From Kordia jejudonensis (GTDB taxonomy: Bacteria; Bacteroidota; Bacteroidia; Flavobacteriales; Flavobacteriaceae), in the NCBI RefSeq assembly GCF_001005315.1, contig NZ_LBMG01000034.1, forward strand, positions 1 to 64,000: 64,000 bases of DNA, in the 5' to 3' direction. Made by a program: the position numbers and the translations under genes. Positions 26,164 to 34,807 of this stretch are shown one piece after another; positions within the stretch are counted from its first letter, which is position 1; every line of letters starts with the position of its first letter. The notes under the pieces are model-generated. The model was not told where the DNA came from. It was given only the letters and a program-made list of their open reading frames with translations, and made no database searches.

Positions 26164-27855
26164 TTATCGAATCAACTTCTTATATTTAATACGCTTCGGC
26201 ATCAAGTCGCCACCCAAACGTTTCTTTTTGTTTTCTTCATAATCAGAGAAGCTTCCTTCGAAGAAATACACTTGCGAATCGCCTTCAAAAGCCAAGATGT
26301 GTGTACAAATTCGATCTAAAAACCATCTATCATGCGAAATGACTACCGCACAACCAGCAAAGTTTTCCAAACCTTCTTCCAACGCTCGTAAAGTATTTAC
26401 ATCCAAGTCGTTTGTTGGCTCATCAAGTAATAATACGTTTCCTTCTTCTTTTAAGGTCATAGCCAAATGCAGACGATTTCGTTCTCCTCCAGAAAGTGTA
26501 TTTACCTTTTTGTTTTGCTCGCTTCCTGCAAAGTTGAAGCGACTTAAATACGCTCTCGAATTTACTTGCTTTCCGCCCATCATGACCAATTCTTGTTCAT
26601 CTGAGAAGTTTGCCCAAATCGATTTTTCAGGATTAATGTTAGAGTGCGACTGATCAACGTAGGCAATTTTTGCCGTTTCTCCTACCGTAAATGTTCCTTT
26701 GTCTGGAGTTTCTTCGCCCATAATCATTTTGAAAATAGTCGTTTTTCCTGCTCCATTCGGACCAATAACACCAACAATTCCTGCTTGTGGTAAGTTGAAG
26801 TTTAAATCTTCATATAACAACTTATCGCCAAAAGCTTTAGAAACGCCTGTTGCTTCAATTACATTGGTTCCTAAACGTGGACCGTTTGGAATGTAGATTT
26901 CCAGCTTCTCGTCCATTTGTTTTTGATCTTGACTCATCAATTTGTCATAGTTCTTCAAACGTGCTTTTTGCTTGGTTTGACGACCTTTTGCACCTTGACG
27001 AACCCATTCTAACTCTCGTTCTAATGTTTTCTGACGTTTGGAAGCTGTTTTGCTCTCTTGCGCCATACGTTTCGATTTTTGATCTAACCAAGAAGAATAA
27101 TTTCCTTTCCACGGAATTCCTTCTCCTCTATCCAATTCTAAAATCCAACCTGCAACATTGTCTAAGAAATATCTATCGTGCGTTACCGCAATTACGGTTC
27201 CTTTGTATTGTGCTAAGTGATGTTCTAACCAATGTACAGATTCTGCATCCAAGTGGTTGGTTGGCTCATCAAGTAATAAAATTTCGGGTTCTTGTAATAG
27301 TAAACGACATAACGCAACTCTACGACGTTCTCCACCAGAAAGTACTCCAATGAGTTTGTCTGGCTCTGGCGTCCGTAACGCGTCCATGGCAATTTCAAGT
27401 TTGGTATCTAATTCCCAAGCATTTGAAGCGTCAATTTTGTCTTGCAAATCAGCTTGTTGTGCCATTAACTTATCCATTTTGTCTGCATCAGAATATACTT
27501 CTTCCAATCCAAACATATCATTGATTTTGTTATATTCATCAAGAATGGCAACCGTTTCGGCAACACCTTCTTTTACAACTTCCATCACGGTTTTCGTTTC
27601 GTCTAATTGTGGTTCCTGTTCAAGATATCCAACTTTATAGCCTGGAGAAAATGTTACTTCTCCTTGGTAATTTTTTTCTACGCCTGCAATAATTTTCAGC
27701 AAGGTAGATTTACCAGAACCGTTCAAACCGAGAATCCCGATTTTAGCTCCATAGAAAAAACTTAGGTATATATCTTTTAAAACTTGTTTGTTGGTACTTT
27801 GATAGGTTTTAGAAACCCTATTCATGGAAAAGATAACTTTCTTATCGTCTGACAT
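26164..27855 (-). CDS. ettA: energy-dependent translational throttle protein (ABC-F)
   Basis: EttA binds the ribosomal E site and gates the first elongation step in response to ATP/ADP. The 563-residue protein has two ABC domains: GLNGSGKST, LSGGERRRVALC and LLLDEPTNHLD in the first, and GPNGAGKTT, LSGGERNRLHLA and LLLDEPTNDLD in the second. They are joined by the arm and linker of ABC-F proteins, and there are no membrane segments. The N-terminus MSDDKKVIFSMNRVSKTY is close to the EttA/YjjK type, and the length fits. It is a single-gene unit here. Confidence 0.92.
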   Translation of the reverse strand: MSDDKKVIFSMNRVSKTYQSTNKQVLKDIYLSFFYGAKIGILGLNGSGKSTLLKIIAGVEKNYQGEVTFSPGYKVGYLEQEPQLDETKTVMEVVKEGVAETVAILDEYNKINDMFGLEEVYSDADKMDKLMAQQADLQDKIDASNAWELDTKLEIAMDALRTPEPDKLIGVLSGGERRRVALCRLLLQEPEILLLDEPTNHLDAESVHWLEHHLAQYKGTVIAVTHDRYFLDNVAGWILELDRGEGIPWKGNYSSWLDQKSKRMAQESKTASKRQKTLERELEWVRQGAKGRQTKQKARLKNYDKLMSQDQKQMDEKLEIYIPNGPRLGTNVIEATGVSKAFGDKLLYEDLNFNLPQAGIVGVIGPNGAGKTTIFKMIMGEETPDKGTFTVGETAKIAYVDQSHSNINPEKSIWANFSDEQELVMMGGKQVNSRAYLSRFNFAGSEQNKKVNTLSGGERNRLHLAMTLKEEGNVLLLDEPTNDLDVNTLRALEEGLENFAGCAVVISHDRWFLDRICTHILAFEGDSQVYFFEGSFSDYEENKKKRLGGDLMPKRIKYKKLIR

Positions 27856-28181
27856 AATTATACTTTATTTAATTGCTTTACAGCAAATATACATAATTGT
27901 CGTAGCATTCGCACAAGTAAATGTGTATTGAAGAATTGAATGATTAAAAAATTAAAAATTCCGCTTGCGATTACTATTTCATTCAACCAAACACAGAAAA
28001 GAACAATCTTTTTATATAATTTCCTATTAAATATAATTGTTTGAAAATCAAATATTTAAATATAAAATACTATAAACTTCTCAATCGTTTCAAACTTTTT
28101 TCACTTTTTAGAAAACCGCTTCTTGATTCTTCTCGTATATAAAACTGTAATACAATAAAAATCTAATTAAACTTAAAAATT
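27856..28181. other. intergenic region without visible gene
   Basis: This 326-base AT-rich stretch between divergent ettA and the DUF4331 gene must hold both promoters. I see no clear TAnnTTTG box, repeat or reading frame of interest. Confidence 0.5.
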
Positions 28182-28832
28182 ATGAAACGAGTAACAACCA
28201 TTTTAGGAATCAGTATTATATTGGTGGGAAGTTTCTTTTTAATTGCTGCTGATCATATTGATGCACCAGCAATACAAGGAACATCTTCTGACATTACAGA
28301 TTTCTACGCCTTTCAGGGAGAAGATACAAATACAATTGCATTTGTAGTAAACACACAAGGATTATTGAGTCCAGCCGCAACTTCTGGCGCTTCATTTAGT
28401 GAAAACACGTTAATTGAAATCAATATTGATAACAACGGAGATAATGTAGAAGATTTAGTGATTCAAGCCATTCCAAGAGGAGACAAAATGTACTTTTTTG
28501 GACCCGTTGCACCAAGTGCTTCAGGATTAAATAGTGTCATTGAAACCACGGGAACAGCTTCTTCTGTAGATATTACTGCTTACGGAAGCACTGCAATAAT
28601 TGCCAATACGAATGGAATGAAATTTTTCGCAGGACCAAGAGATGATCCTTTCTTTATGGATTTTGCACAGTATGGAGAAATTATTACTGGAAACGCAACA
28701 AGCTTTAACAATCCTGGTACAGACACATTTGCAGGTTCAAATGTATTATCAATTGTCGTAGAAGTGCCAAAATCAGAAATTGGTGGTACAGGAACTATTA
28801 ACGTTTGGGCAGAAGCGAAAGCAAAACAATAA
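28182..28832 (+). CDS. DUF4331 family secreted protein
   Basis: The 216-residue protein has a signal peptide and, directly after it, ADHIDAPAIQGTSSDITDFY, the N-terminal signature of DUF4331 (AD-H-D-AP...DI-D-Y/F-F). It ends with SIVVEVPKSEI, the N-terminal half pattern of longer family members. The next gene carries the second half type. No biochemical role is established for the family; it is exported by context and signal. It has a 34-base gap to the next gene and is probably in one operon with it. Confidence 0.82.
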   Translation: MKRVTTILGISIILVGSFFLIAADHIDAPAIQGTSSDITDFYAFQGEDTNTIAFVVNTQGLLSPAATSGASFSENTLIEINIDNNGDNVEDLVIQAIPRGDKMYFFGPVAPSASGLNSVIETTGTASSVDITAYGSTAIIANTNGMKFFAGPRDDPFFMDFAQYGEIITGNATSFNNPGTDTFAGSNVLSIVVEVPKSEIGGTGTINVWAEAKAKQ

Positions 28833-28866
28833 TTACTAATAATTTATACTTAAAAAAGATATTACA

Positions 28867-29424
28867 ATGAAAACTATACAATCAATTTTAGGAATTTTAC
28901 TCGTAAGCATGTTTACATTCACGAGTTGTTCTTCAGACGATAATACAATTATTGTTGATAACGGACCCGATTTTTCAGGAACGTTTACACAACAAGATCA
29001 AATGGGAAGACCTGCTGTAAATACAGTATTTGTTTCGCAAGCAAGCAAAGACAATTTTAACGTAACAACGCCATCGCAACAAAATGCTGCCTTTCAAAGT
29101 ATGTTTGAAACGAACTTAACAGGATTAAGTCCAGCATTTGCAAATCCTGGAGATCAAAATGCTTTAGGACAAGATGCAGCAACATTTACAGGATTATTGG
29201 CTACAGATGTGTTGAATGTTTCTTTAGACGGAACTACTACATTTTATGATGGAACCAACGTTTTAACAGGTCGTGCATTAGCTGATGACGTAATTACGGT
29301 AGAACTTTTATTAATATTTGGAGGCGAAGACTTCACAGAAAACCCAAATCTTTCTGATGATCATGTAGACGCCAACGACAAGCCTTTTTTGCCCTCTTTT
29401 CCATACTTAGCCACACCTTGGTAA
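28867..29424 (+). CDS. DUF4331-related lipoprotein
   Basis: The 185-residue lipoprotein (FTFTSCSSDDN) contains MGRPAVNTVFVSQASKDNFN, LLATDVLNVSLDG, LTGRALADDVITVELL and a terminal FLPSFPYLATPW. These are the segments seen in the C-terminal half of full-length DUF4331 proteins. Together with the preceding gene it looks like a DUF4331 protein whose two halves are made separately, one soluble and one lipid-anchored. Function is unknown. Confidence 0.75.
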   Translation: MKTIQSILGILLVSMFTFTSCSSDDNTIIVDNGPDFSGTFTQQDQMGRPAVNTVFVSQASKDNFNVTTPSQQNAAFQSMFETNLTGLSPAFANPGDQNALGQDAATFTGLLATDVLNVSLDGTTTFYDGTNVLTGRALADDVITVELLLIFGGEDFTENPNLSDDHVDANDKPFLPSFPYLATPW

Positions 29425-29496
29425 GGTAGACAAGTATTTATTTTCATCAAGAAAAATTTCATGATAGAAATACATACTTATTAAAATTAGTAAGTA

Positions 29497-29664
29497 GTTG
29501 AGATCCCACTTTACAGCGGGATGAGTTCTACTAACTGCATTGAGTGCGTCTTACAGACTTCTCAACGCAGTGTATCACTAATCTGATTTGCTTAGAGAGT
29601 ATTTAGCTCATGCAATTTTGTGTATTATTTGATGAAACGATCACGCTAAATGCTCTCTATTTTT
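29497..29664 (+). other. three successive stem-loops (structured intergenic RNA)
   Basis: Three hairpins follow one another between the DUF4331 lipoprotein and the TPR gene. The first is ATCCCACTTTACAGCGGGAT at 29503-29522. The second is ACTGCATTGAG with CTCAACGCAGT (10 of 11 paired; 29534-29572). The third is AGAGAGTATTTAGC (29594-29607) with GCTAAATGCTCTCT (29645-29658, 13 of 14 paired), followed by a T-run. The last is terminator-like with a long loop. The set may be a terminator with an attenuator-type leader of the TPR gene, or a small RNA. Confidence 0.55.
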
Positions 29665-29692
29665 TAAATTTTTATCACTAAAAACCATTATT

Positions 29693-30988
29693 ATGAATAT
29701 CAAAATCGCTTTTCAAATTCTTGGAGTTTGTACCATTCTTATGAGTTGTACAAATTCATCATCACACAAGATTACTAATGCAGAGACGTACAATACGTAT
29801 TTAGAAGTCGCTGAAAATAAAACCATAGAAACTGCAACAGAAATTCACGATTTCTGGACAACAAAACTAGAAAAAAGTCCAAATCAATATCCGTATCATT
29901 CAAAAATTGCCAATGCACATTCACAGTTATTTAAAGCAACTGGAGAAATATCTCATCTTATCGAATCGGCACAGCATTTGGAACTTTTAAATGCGCGTAC
30001 AAAATATCAAAATGCAGGCTATATCCGAAGCTTGGTTCAGAATTACATTTCACAACACCGTTTTCAAGAAGCGTTGCAATTGTTGGAAAAAGCAGAAGTA
30101 TTAGGCGAAAATCTACAAGCCACACAAAAAATGTTGTTTGATGTTCACTTGGAACTTGGAAATACGGTAGAAGCTGAAAAGTATTTGAACATTTTTAAAA
30201 ATGAAAACAGTTTTAATGCAATGATTCGATTATCAAAATGGTACGATCATGAAGGAAAATTGATGGCTGCCATTAAAATGATGGAAAAAGCAATGTTGAA
30301 AGCTGAAGATGCTAACAATACTGCATTAAAGCAATGGTCATATACCAATTTGGCTGATTTTTACGGTCACGCCGGAAGAATTAAAGACGCGTACGAACAT
30401 TATTTAAAAGCGTTAGCGATAGATCCAACTGATGCATATGCAAAAAAAGGAATCGCTTGGATTGCATTTTCATATGAGAAAAATCCTGAAGAAGCTTTAC
30501 GTATTTTGAATACAATTATGCTACAACACAAAGCACCTGATTACTATTTACTAAAAGCAGAAATTGCCGAATACATGGGAAATATTGCTGAAAAAGAACA
30601 ACATATTGCAGCGTTTATGAACGCAATTCAAGATAAAAATTATGGCGTAATGTATACTTCCTATGCAGTTTCGGTACTTTCTGAAGAACTAAATAATGCA
30701 GAAAAAGCGATCGAAATTGCACAAAAAGAAGTGGATTTGCGTCCTACACCACAATCCTACGATTTATTAGCGTGGACTTACCATTTACATGGAAATTCTG
30801 CAAAGGCATTAGAAATTATACAACAACAAGTTCTAGAAAAAACATTTGAACCTGTTGCCATGTATCATGCTGCTGAAATTTTGAAAGCGACAGGAAATAC
30901 CGAAGACGTAAACGATCTAAAAGAAGAACTCTTAGAAAGCAGCTTTGAAGTTGGTCCCATACTAACAAAAAAAATACAACAGTTATAA
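29693..30988 (+). CDS. TPR-repeat lipoprotein
   Basis: The 431-residue lipoprotein (ILMSCTNSSS) consists of TPR helical pairs through its length, for example ALQLLEKAEVLGENLQATQK, DAYEHYLKALAIDPTDAYAK and AIEIAQKEVDLRPTPQSYD. Such proteins scaffold other envelope proteins. It follows the DUF4331 pair on the same strand, behind a structured 268-base gap, so it may be their partner. It has no enzymatic motif. Confidence 0.82.
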   Translation: MNIKIAFQILGVCTILMSCTNSSSHKITNAETYNTYLEVAENKTIETATEIHDFWTTKLEKSPNQYPYHSKIANAHSQLFKATGEISHLIESAQHLELLNARTKYQNAGYIRSLVQNYISQHRFQEALQLLEKAEVLGENLQATQKMLFDVHLELGNTVEAEKYLNIFKNENSFNAMIRLSKWYDHEGKLMAAIKMMEKAMLKAEDANNTALKQWSYTNLADFYGHAGRIKDAYEHYLKALAIDPTDAYAKKGIAWIAFSYEKNPEEALRILNTIMLQHKAPDYYLLKAEIAEYMGNIAEKEQHIAAFMNAIQDKNYGVMYTSYAVSVLSEELNNAEKAIEIAQKEVDLRPTPQSYDLLAWTYHLHGNSAKALEIIQQQVLEKTFEPVAMYHAAEILKATGNTEDVNDLKEELLESSFEVGPILTKKIQQL

Positions 30989-31045
30989 CTGTAGCAAACT
31001 ATTTATTGAGCTAACATTAGTTAGGCGATTGGTTTTTATTGATTG

Positions 31046-31080
31046 AAAAGGCACTTTGTGATGGAGTGCCTTTTTATTTT
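31046..31080 (+). terminator. Rho-independent terminator
   Basis: AAAAGGCACT pairs with AGTGCCTTTT around a 9-base loop, followed by a T-rich tail, 58 bases after the TPR gene. Confidence 0.88.
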
Positions 31081-31097
31081 TTATTGTTTTTCAATGC

Positions 31098-31116
31098 TTT
31101 ACGGTGTTACCGTAAA
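31098..31116. promoter_or_regulatory. 19-bp palindrome, candidate operator
   Basis: TTTACGGTGTTACCGTAAA is a perfect 8+3+8 palindrome 59 bases before the precursor-peptide ATG. It has no T-run on either side, so a binding site is more likely than a terminator. Confidence 0.5.
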
Positions 31117-31174
31117 CATTTACTAACGATTTTGTGTACTTTATATACATATGTTTAACCAAAAAATTATAATC

Positions 31175-31339
31175 ATGAAAAAAAGAAATTTCAAGTCGCT
31201 CACACTTAACAAAAAAGCAATCTCGCATTTAGAAGTTGCAGAATCGAACATTGGTGGTCGTGGCGCAAGTGACCGACTTACCGAATGTAGAAATGATTAT
31301 TGTGTATCATTTTTCAATAGTTGTCCTTGGGTTTGTTAA
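31175..31339 (+). CDS. class I lanthipeptide-like precursor peptide
   Basis: The 54-residue peptide starts MKKRNFKSLTLNKKAISHLE, the Bacteroidota lanthipeptide leader pattern (a basic start, then L-x-L-x-K-x-x-I-S-x-L), and has a Gly-Gly at 27-28. The rest (29-54) has Cys38, 43, 50 and 54 and several Ser/Thr, enough for up to four thioether rings. An ATG at 31151 would add eight residues; the second ATG is the family-like start. No LanB dehydratase, protease or transporter is next to it, so it is an orphan. Maturation by enzymes elsewhere in the genome, or disulfide formation, are the alternatives. Confidence 0.78.
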   Translation: MKKRNFKSLTLNKKAISHLEVAESNIGGRGASDRLTECRNDYCVSFFNSCPWVC

Positions 31340-31456
31340 GAAAGTTTACAATACTAAAATACTTTACAAGTCACTTCCATTTTATAAAATAGCATGCATA
31401 GTATTTGTTTTTGAAAATTCATCCGCGTATTTTAATCTACTTAAAACAAAACACAT

Positions 31457-31558
31457 ATGTTAGAAAAATTTGAAGTATTTGAAGTCCAAAATCTATACAC
31501 AGTGTATGGAAAAGGTGTTATTGAAACCGTAGATAATTTAGAAGCAGAAATTGATTAA
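31457..31558 (+). CDS. short peptide, possible second RiPP-type precursor
   Basis: The 33-residue frame MLEKFEVFEVQNLYTVYGKG and following VIETVDNLEAEID has the F-x-x-F-E-V-x-N-L leader look of small Bacteroidota natural-product precursors. GKG stands where GG is usual, and there is almost no core behind it. It lies 117 bases behind the lanthipeptide-like gene. It could be a truncated precursor or a chance frame. Confidence 0.4.
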   Translation: MLEKFEVFEVQNLYTVYGKGVIETVDNLEAEID

Positions 31559-32057
31559 ACGAACTTAAATTCTCTGATTACACTACATAATCAGCATTTG
31601 TTATTTCTGTAAAAGCAGGAACTTATTTAACTTGAGTTCGACGTAAAAAATTTAGTTCGATACTTTTCTTTTCCGAAGTATAGCAGGGATTTTCCGTTAA
31701 AAATTTTTGAAGCCTTGGAAAAAATTTAGGGAAATTCATGCGGTTTTAGTTTTTCCCTAAAAGAAAAACTAAAAATACCTCTGGAAATGCTTAGCATTCA
31801 TAAATACCTTAATTTAAAATATGAATAACATGAACTAAAAGTTCCCTTTCTTTTGTTGATGCCTGTGCTGAACTTGATTCAGTATTCTTTGGGAAAGCAA
31901 AGAAATCGAAGATTCACGAATTCCTGTTTAAGAAAATAAAGTCTTATGAGCTAAAATGAAAATAAAAAACTGAAAATGTGGTGTTTAGCAAGGAGTTTCT
32001 TAGCTCAATCACAAATATGAATTGAATGACTTATATCGAACTAACGTTATTCAACAA
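31559..32057. other. gene-free region with intergenic repeats
   Basis: No coding frame is convincing. There is a perfect stem-loop TTTTAGTTTTT / AAAAACTAAAA at 31744-31774. At about 31867-31890 lies the small palindrome CTGAACTTGATTCAG, a word widespread between flavobacterial genes. The region may be a decayed locus, but I see no recognisable remnant. Confidence 0.5.
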
Positions 32058-32098
32058 AAAAATTGTCATTCAACACTAAATGTAGAATGACAATTTTT
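32058..32098 (-). terminator. bidirectional terminator
   Basis: AAAAATTGTCATTC pairs perfectly (14 bp) with GAATGACAATTTTT around a 13-base loop. It lies 19 bases downstream of the minus-strand anti-sigma gene. Confidence 0.9.
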
Positions 32099-32116
32099 AT
32101 ATATAAAATATCTCTG

Positions 32117-32926
32117 TTATGGATTCGAAGCCACCACACCAAGTGTATATAATTGCTCTAATGTTGGCGATTCGCTTCCACCTGCTGGCTCTAAGGTAAT
32201 TCCGAAAGCTTCCGATTCGTTTGCATTTGCCAAATCGAATACTTTATCTGAATCAGCCGAGAATTCTTCTATAACTCCTAAACTTGTTGGCGTTAACGGA
32301 TTTAGTTTTAACGACCAAACTTGGTATACTTTTCCTGCTGGCGGATCAGGCAATCCTTGTAAATCCAAATATACCTGATTCAGCTTTTTATCCCAATACA
32401 CTTTTGCATAGGAATCTGGAGAAACGGCTTGTCCACCAAGTGGCACCGAAATAATATCTTTAGTTCGTAACACGCCCAACAGGTCTTTTGCGGCAGTCAA
32501 ATCACTATTTGCTTGATAAACTTTATCTTTTAAAGCTTCACGTTCTGACGTAACCACTTCAATTTCTGATTGCAATTCATTGGTTTTCAATACGGAATAT
32601 ATCAATCCAATAGCTAAAATAATAGAAGCTGCCCAACCAACATACAAGAAAATAGAAGATTTCCTCTGAATTGGTATTACTTTATCATCACGATTATCTT
32701 CTGATAGATTCAGCTCTTGCTTTACAGCTTCAAAAACATAAGAGGTATCTCTAGGCGCTGTTGCCGCTGTTAAAGTTACAATTGCATTTTCAATGGCAAC
32801 AACCTCTGCTGCCACTTCTGGATACTGTTGCATCATTGCATGCACTGCTTCGTTTTCTTCTTCAGAAAGCGCACCTGCTACATACAGTTCTAAAATTCCA
32901 GATGCTATGTATTCGTTACTATTCAT
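32117..32926 (-). CDS. RskA-type anti-sigma factor
   Basis: The 269-residue protein has a cytosolic N-terminal anti-sigma domain (YIASGILELYVAGALSEEEN). One transmembrane helix follows (FLYVGWAASIILAIGLIYSV). After a short coiled coil comes an extracytoplasmic RskA domain (VYWDKKLNQVYLDLQGLP, AGKVYQVWSLKL, LGVIEEF). RskA-family proteins hold their sigma factor until regulated proteolysis. Its start overlaps the sigma gene stop by one base (TAATG), so the two are translationally coupled. Confidence 0.92.
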   Translation of the reverse strand: MNSNEYIASGILELYVAGALSEEENEAVHAMMQQYPEVAAEVVAIENAIVTLTAATAPRDTSYVFEAVKQELNLSEDNRDDKVIPIQRKSSIFLYVGWAASIILAIGLIYSVLKTNELQSEIEVVTSEREALKDKVYQANSDLTAAKDLLGVLRTKDIISVPLGGQAVSPDSYAKVYWDKKLNQVYLDLQGLPDPPAGKVYQVWSLKLNPLTPTSLGVIEEFSADSDKVFDLANANESEAFGITLEPAGGSESPTLEQLYTLGVVASNP

Positions 32927-33456
32927 TATACATGTAATGCTTTTCTAAGTTCCTTAATACAGTTTCTATTTCTAGTTTTTACCGTTCCTAAGGGAATGTC
33001 TAATGCTTCAGCGGTTTCTTTTTGCGTATATCCTTTAAAATAAATATAATCAACTACTTTTTTACAATTCTCAGTTAACTTTTCAATATACTGCTTTATT
33101 CCGATAGCATTCGTTTTTTGGTCCAAACTATCATGTGTCTCTATACTATGTACGAAAAAATCAATGTCATGGTTTTGTTGTGCATTCTTAAAAGATTTCG
33201 AACGCACTTTATCAATAGCCGCGTTTCTAGCAATATTCAACAACCACGTAAAAAAACGACCTTTTCCAGCAGTATAAGAATCTGACTTATTCCATGCTTT
33301 TACAAAGACATCTTGCATGACTTCTGTAGCAATATCATCATTTTTAACAATAGTATGAATGACACCAAAAATACTTTCATTATACATATCATATAACGCT
33401 TCAAGAGCTTTAGGGTCCTTATTTTTGAATTTTTTGATGAGTAATGCTAACTCCAT
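32926..33456 (-). CDS. ECF sigma factor (SigK-like pair member)
   Basis: The 176-residue protein has sigma region 2 (LEALYDMYNESIFGVIHTIV, IATEVMQDVFVKAWN) and region 4 with helix-turn-helix (YFKGYTQKETAEALDIPLGT and VKTRNRNCIKELRKAL). The segment GRFFTWLLNIARNAAIDKVR is the core DNA-melting region. It is controlled by the RskA-type protein downstream. Targets cannot be told; no copy of the 33-bp element of the other sigma locus is near it. Confidence 0.92.
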   Translation of the reverse strand: MELALLIKKFKNKDPKALEALYDMYNESIFGVIHTIVKNDDIATEVMQDVFVKAWNKSDSYTAGKGRFFTWLLNIARNAAIDKVRSKSFKNAQQNHDIDFFVHSIETHDSLDQKTNAIGIKQYIEKLTENCKKVVDYIYFKGYTQKETAEALDIPLGTVKTRNRNCIKELRKALHV

Positions 33457-33603
33457 ATAATGTTGGTTTTCTAAGTATAAATAGCTGATATAATCAACTT
33501 TGTGATAAAGTTAGCCTTTTTCATACAAGTTTTTGTGCTGTATCGCTTCAAAGGTGTCCGCATATACGAAACATACAAATTGCTTCGCTCTAAAAAAAAC
33601 TAA

Positions 33604-33786
33604 TTATACTCTACCTTTCAATGCATTAAAAACCCATGCAATAGCAAAAAAACCAATCCCAACTGCCGCAAATCCATATCCTGCTACATCATCATATCTA
33701 AAAGCGCCGAGTGCAATCAATCCTATTCCAACTAAAATCATTATAAAAGTTGCCCACGCTAATACTGTATTTTTGTTCATTCCCAT
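33604..33786 (-). CDS. small membrane protein of the CAL67264 type
   Basis: The 60-residue protein (MGMNKNTVLAWATFIMILVG...) has two transmembrane helices separated by FRYDDVAGYG and ends in WVFNALKGRV. I recognise it as the small conserved flavobacterial membrane protein called CAL67264 family; its function is unknown. The ATG at 33807 would add seven residues; the inner start matches relatives better. A 6-bp hairpin (CTTCCG/CGGAAG, 33808-33825) lies just upstream. Confidence 0.7.
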   Translation of the reverse strand: MGMNKNTVLAWATFIMILVGIGLIALGAFRYDDVAGYGFAAVGIGFFAIAWVFNALKGRV

Positions 33787-33825
33787 AATCTGTTTATTAG
33801 TGCGCATCTTCCGCTATCTCGGAAG

Positions 33826-34179
33826 TCGGGTTTTCGGTAGTCGCTCTCTCCGAGGAGCTTCAACAATACCTCAATCCCTTGCGCGGCATGAAGTGCAAAT
33901 ATCGAATTTTTAAATCAAAATTTAGAAGTTTACTACATACAAATTATAAAACGGCGTTCATGTTTGAATAAACTAGAGCAGCTATTTTTTAGTATTTTTT
34001 GTAAGAATAGTTAAAAAGTAGTTCCGCCTGTTCTATCAAAAAAAACTTAGATCGCTCGTAATATGAACGTTAACATTAGTTGTTGGTTACAATACTACTT
34101 GAACTGTGATTAGAAATTTACCCATAAACTTGAAAATGTGCATACTTATACTGTTTTTGTTTGCTGAGTCGCTTCTTTT
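33826..34179. other. intergenic region
   Basis: About 350 bases lie between the small membrane protein and the LytTR gene. The left part is G/T-rich low-complexity sequence (TCGGGTTTTCGGTAGTCGCT), the rest plain AT-rich sequence. I see no gene. Confidence 0.5.
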
Positions 34180-34584
34180 TTATACTGCTATTTGAAACGG
34201 TATTTTTATTTCTTGATTTCGAATCATTTTTGATATAGAACGACTTCTTCTATGACTTATAGGCAATACAATTTCTCCTTTTAGGTAAACTAGACGGTAT
34301 TTTTTTTCATATGATTTTACATGAGAAAGATTGATAAGATAGGAACGATGAACACGAATAAACGAATTGTCTCGGAATTTTTCTTCATAGTGTCCAATAG
34401 ATTTACAGCTAAGCATTGTTGAACCATTTTTAAGGTGCAACCAAGTATAGTTTTCATAAGCTTCTATATAAATAATTGTTTCTTTCAGTACATAGTCTCC
34501 TTTGTGCTTAGTTCCCAAACGGATGTATTGATTCGTATGTAATCGGTCTTTGAGATTTTTCAGCGTACTTTTTGTTGCTATCAT
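34180..34584 (-). CDS. LytTR DNA-binding domain regulator
   Basis: The 134-residue protein is essentially one LytTR domain. Conserved segments are IIYIEAYENYTWLHLKNGS, FIRVHRSYLINLSHVKSYEK and EIVLPISHRRSRSI, with the typical (F/Y)xRxHRSYxVN pattern. The N-terminus (MIATKSTLKNLKDRLHTNQY) is too short for a receiver domain. LytTR proteins bind paired direct repeats upstream of targets. The large RHS genes downstream on the same strand, or the gene itself, may be targets; this is inference. Confidence 0.88.
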   Translation of the reverse strand: MIATKSTLKNLKDRLHTNQYIRLGTKHKGDYVLKETIIYIEAYENYTWLHLKNGSTMLSCKSIGHYEEKFRDNSFIRVHRSYLINLSHVKSYEKKYRLVYLKGEIVLPISHRRSRSISKMIRNQEIKIPFQIAV

Positions 34585-34708
34585 GTGATATGTATACTGT
34601 TTTAATGAGTTTTGAATGTATTAGGTTGGAAAACTTTTTCAGCACAAGCGTTTTGTGTGAACGTTGGATATCAGTATCTAAAATTTTTTAGATGGAATTT
34701 TTAGAAAT

Positions 34709-34745
34709 AAAGCAATCATAATTTTATATGAATTATGATTGCTTT
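34709..34745 (-). terminator. terminator of the RHS operon
   Basis: AAAGCAATCATAATT and AATTATGATTGCTTT form a perfect 15-bp stem with a 7-base loop and a T-run, 62 bases downstream of the RHS stop on the minus strand. Confidence 0.9.
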
Positions 34746-34807
34746 TTGTTTCTGTTTTTGTTTGCTTTTGCTTGGTGTTAGCTAGAAGCTAACGTAGCAT
34801 GAGGTTT

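Noticed and set aside
31600-32050. Decayed protein gene in the gap after the precursor peptides
   Set aside because: No frame shows a recognisable protein remnant. The sequence consists of hairpins and words common between flavobacterial genes.
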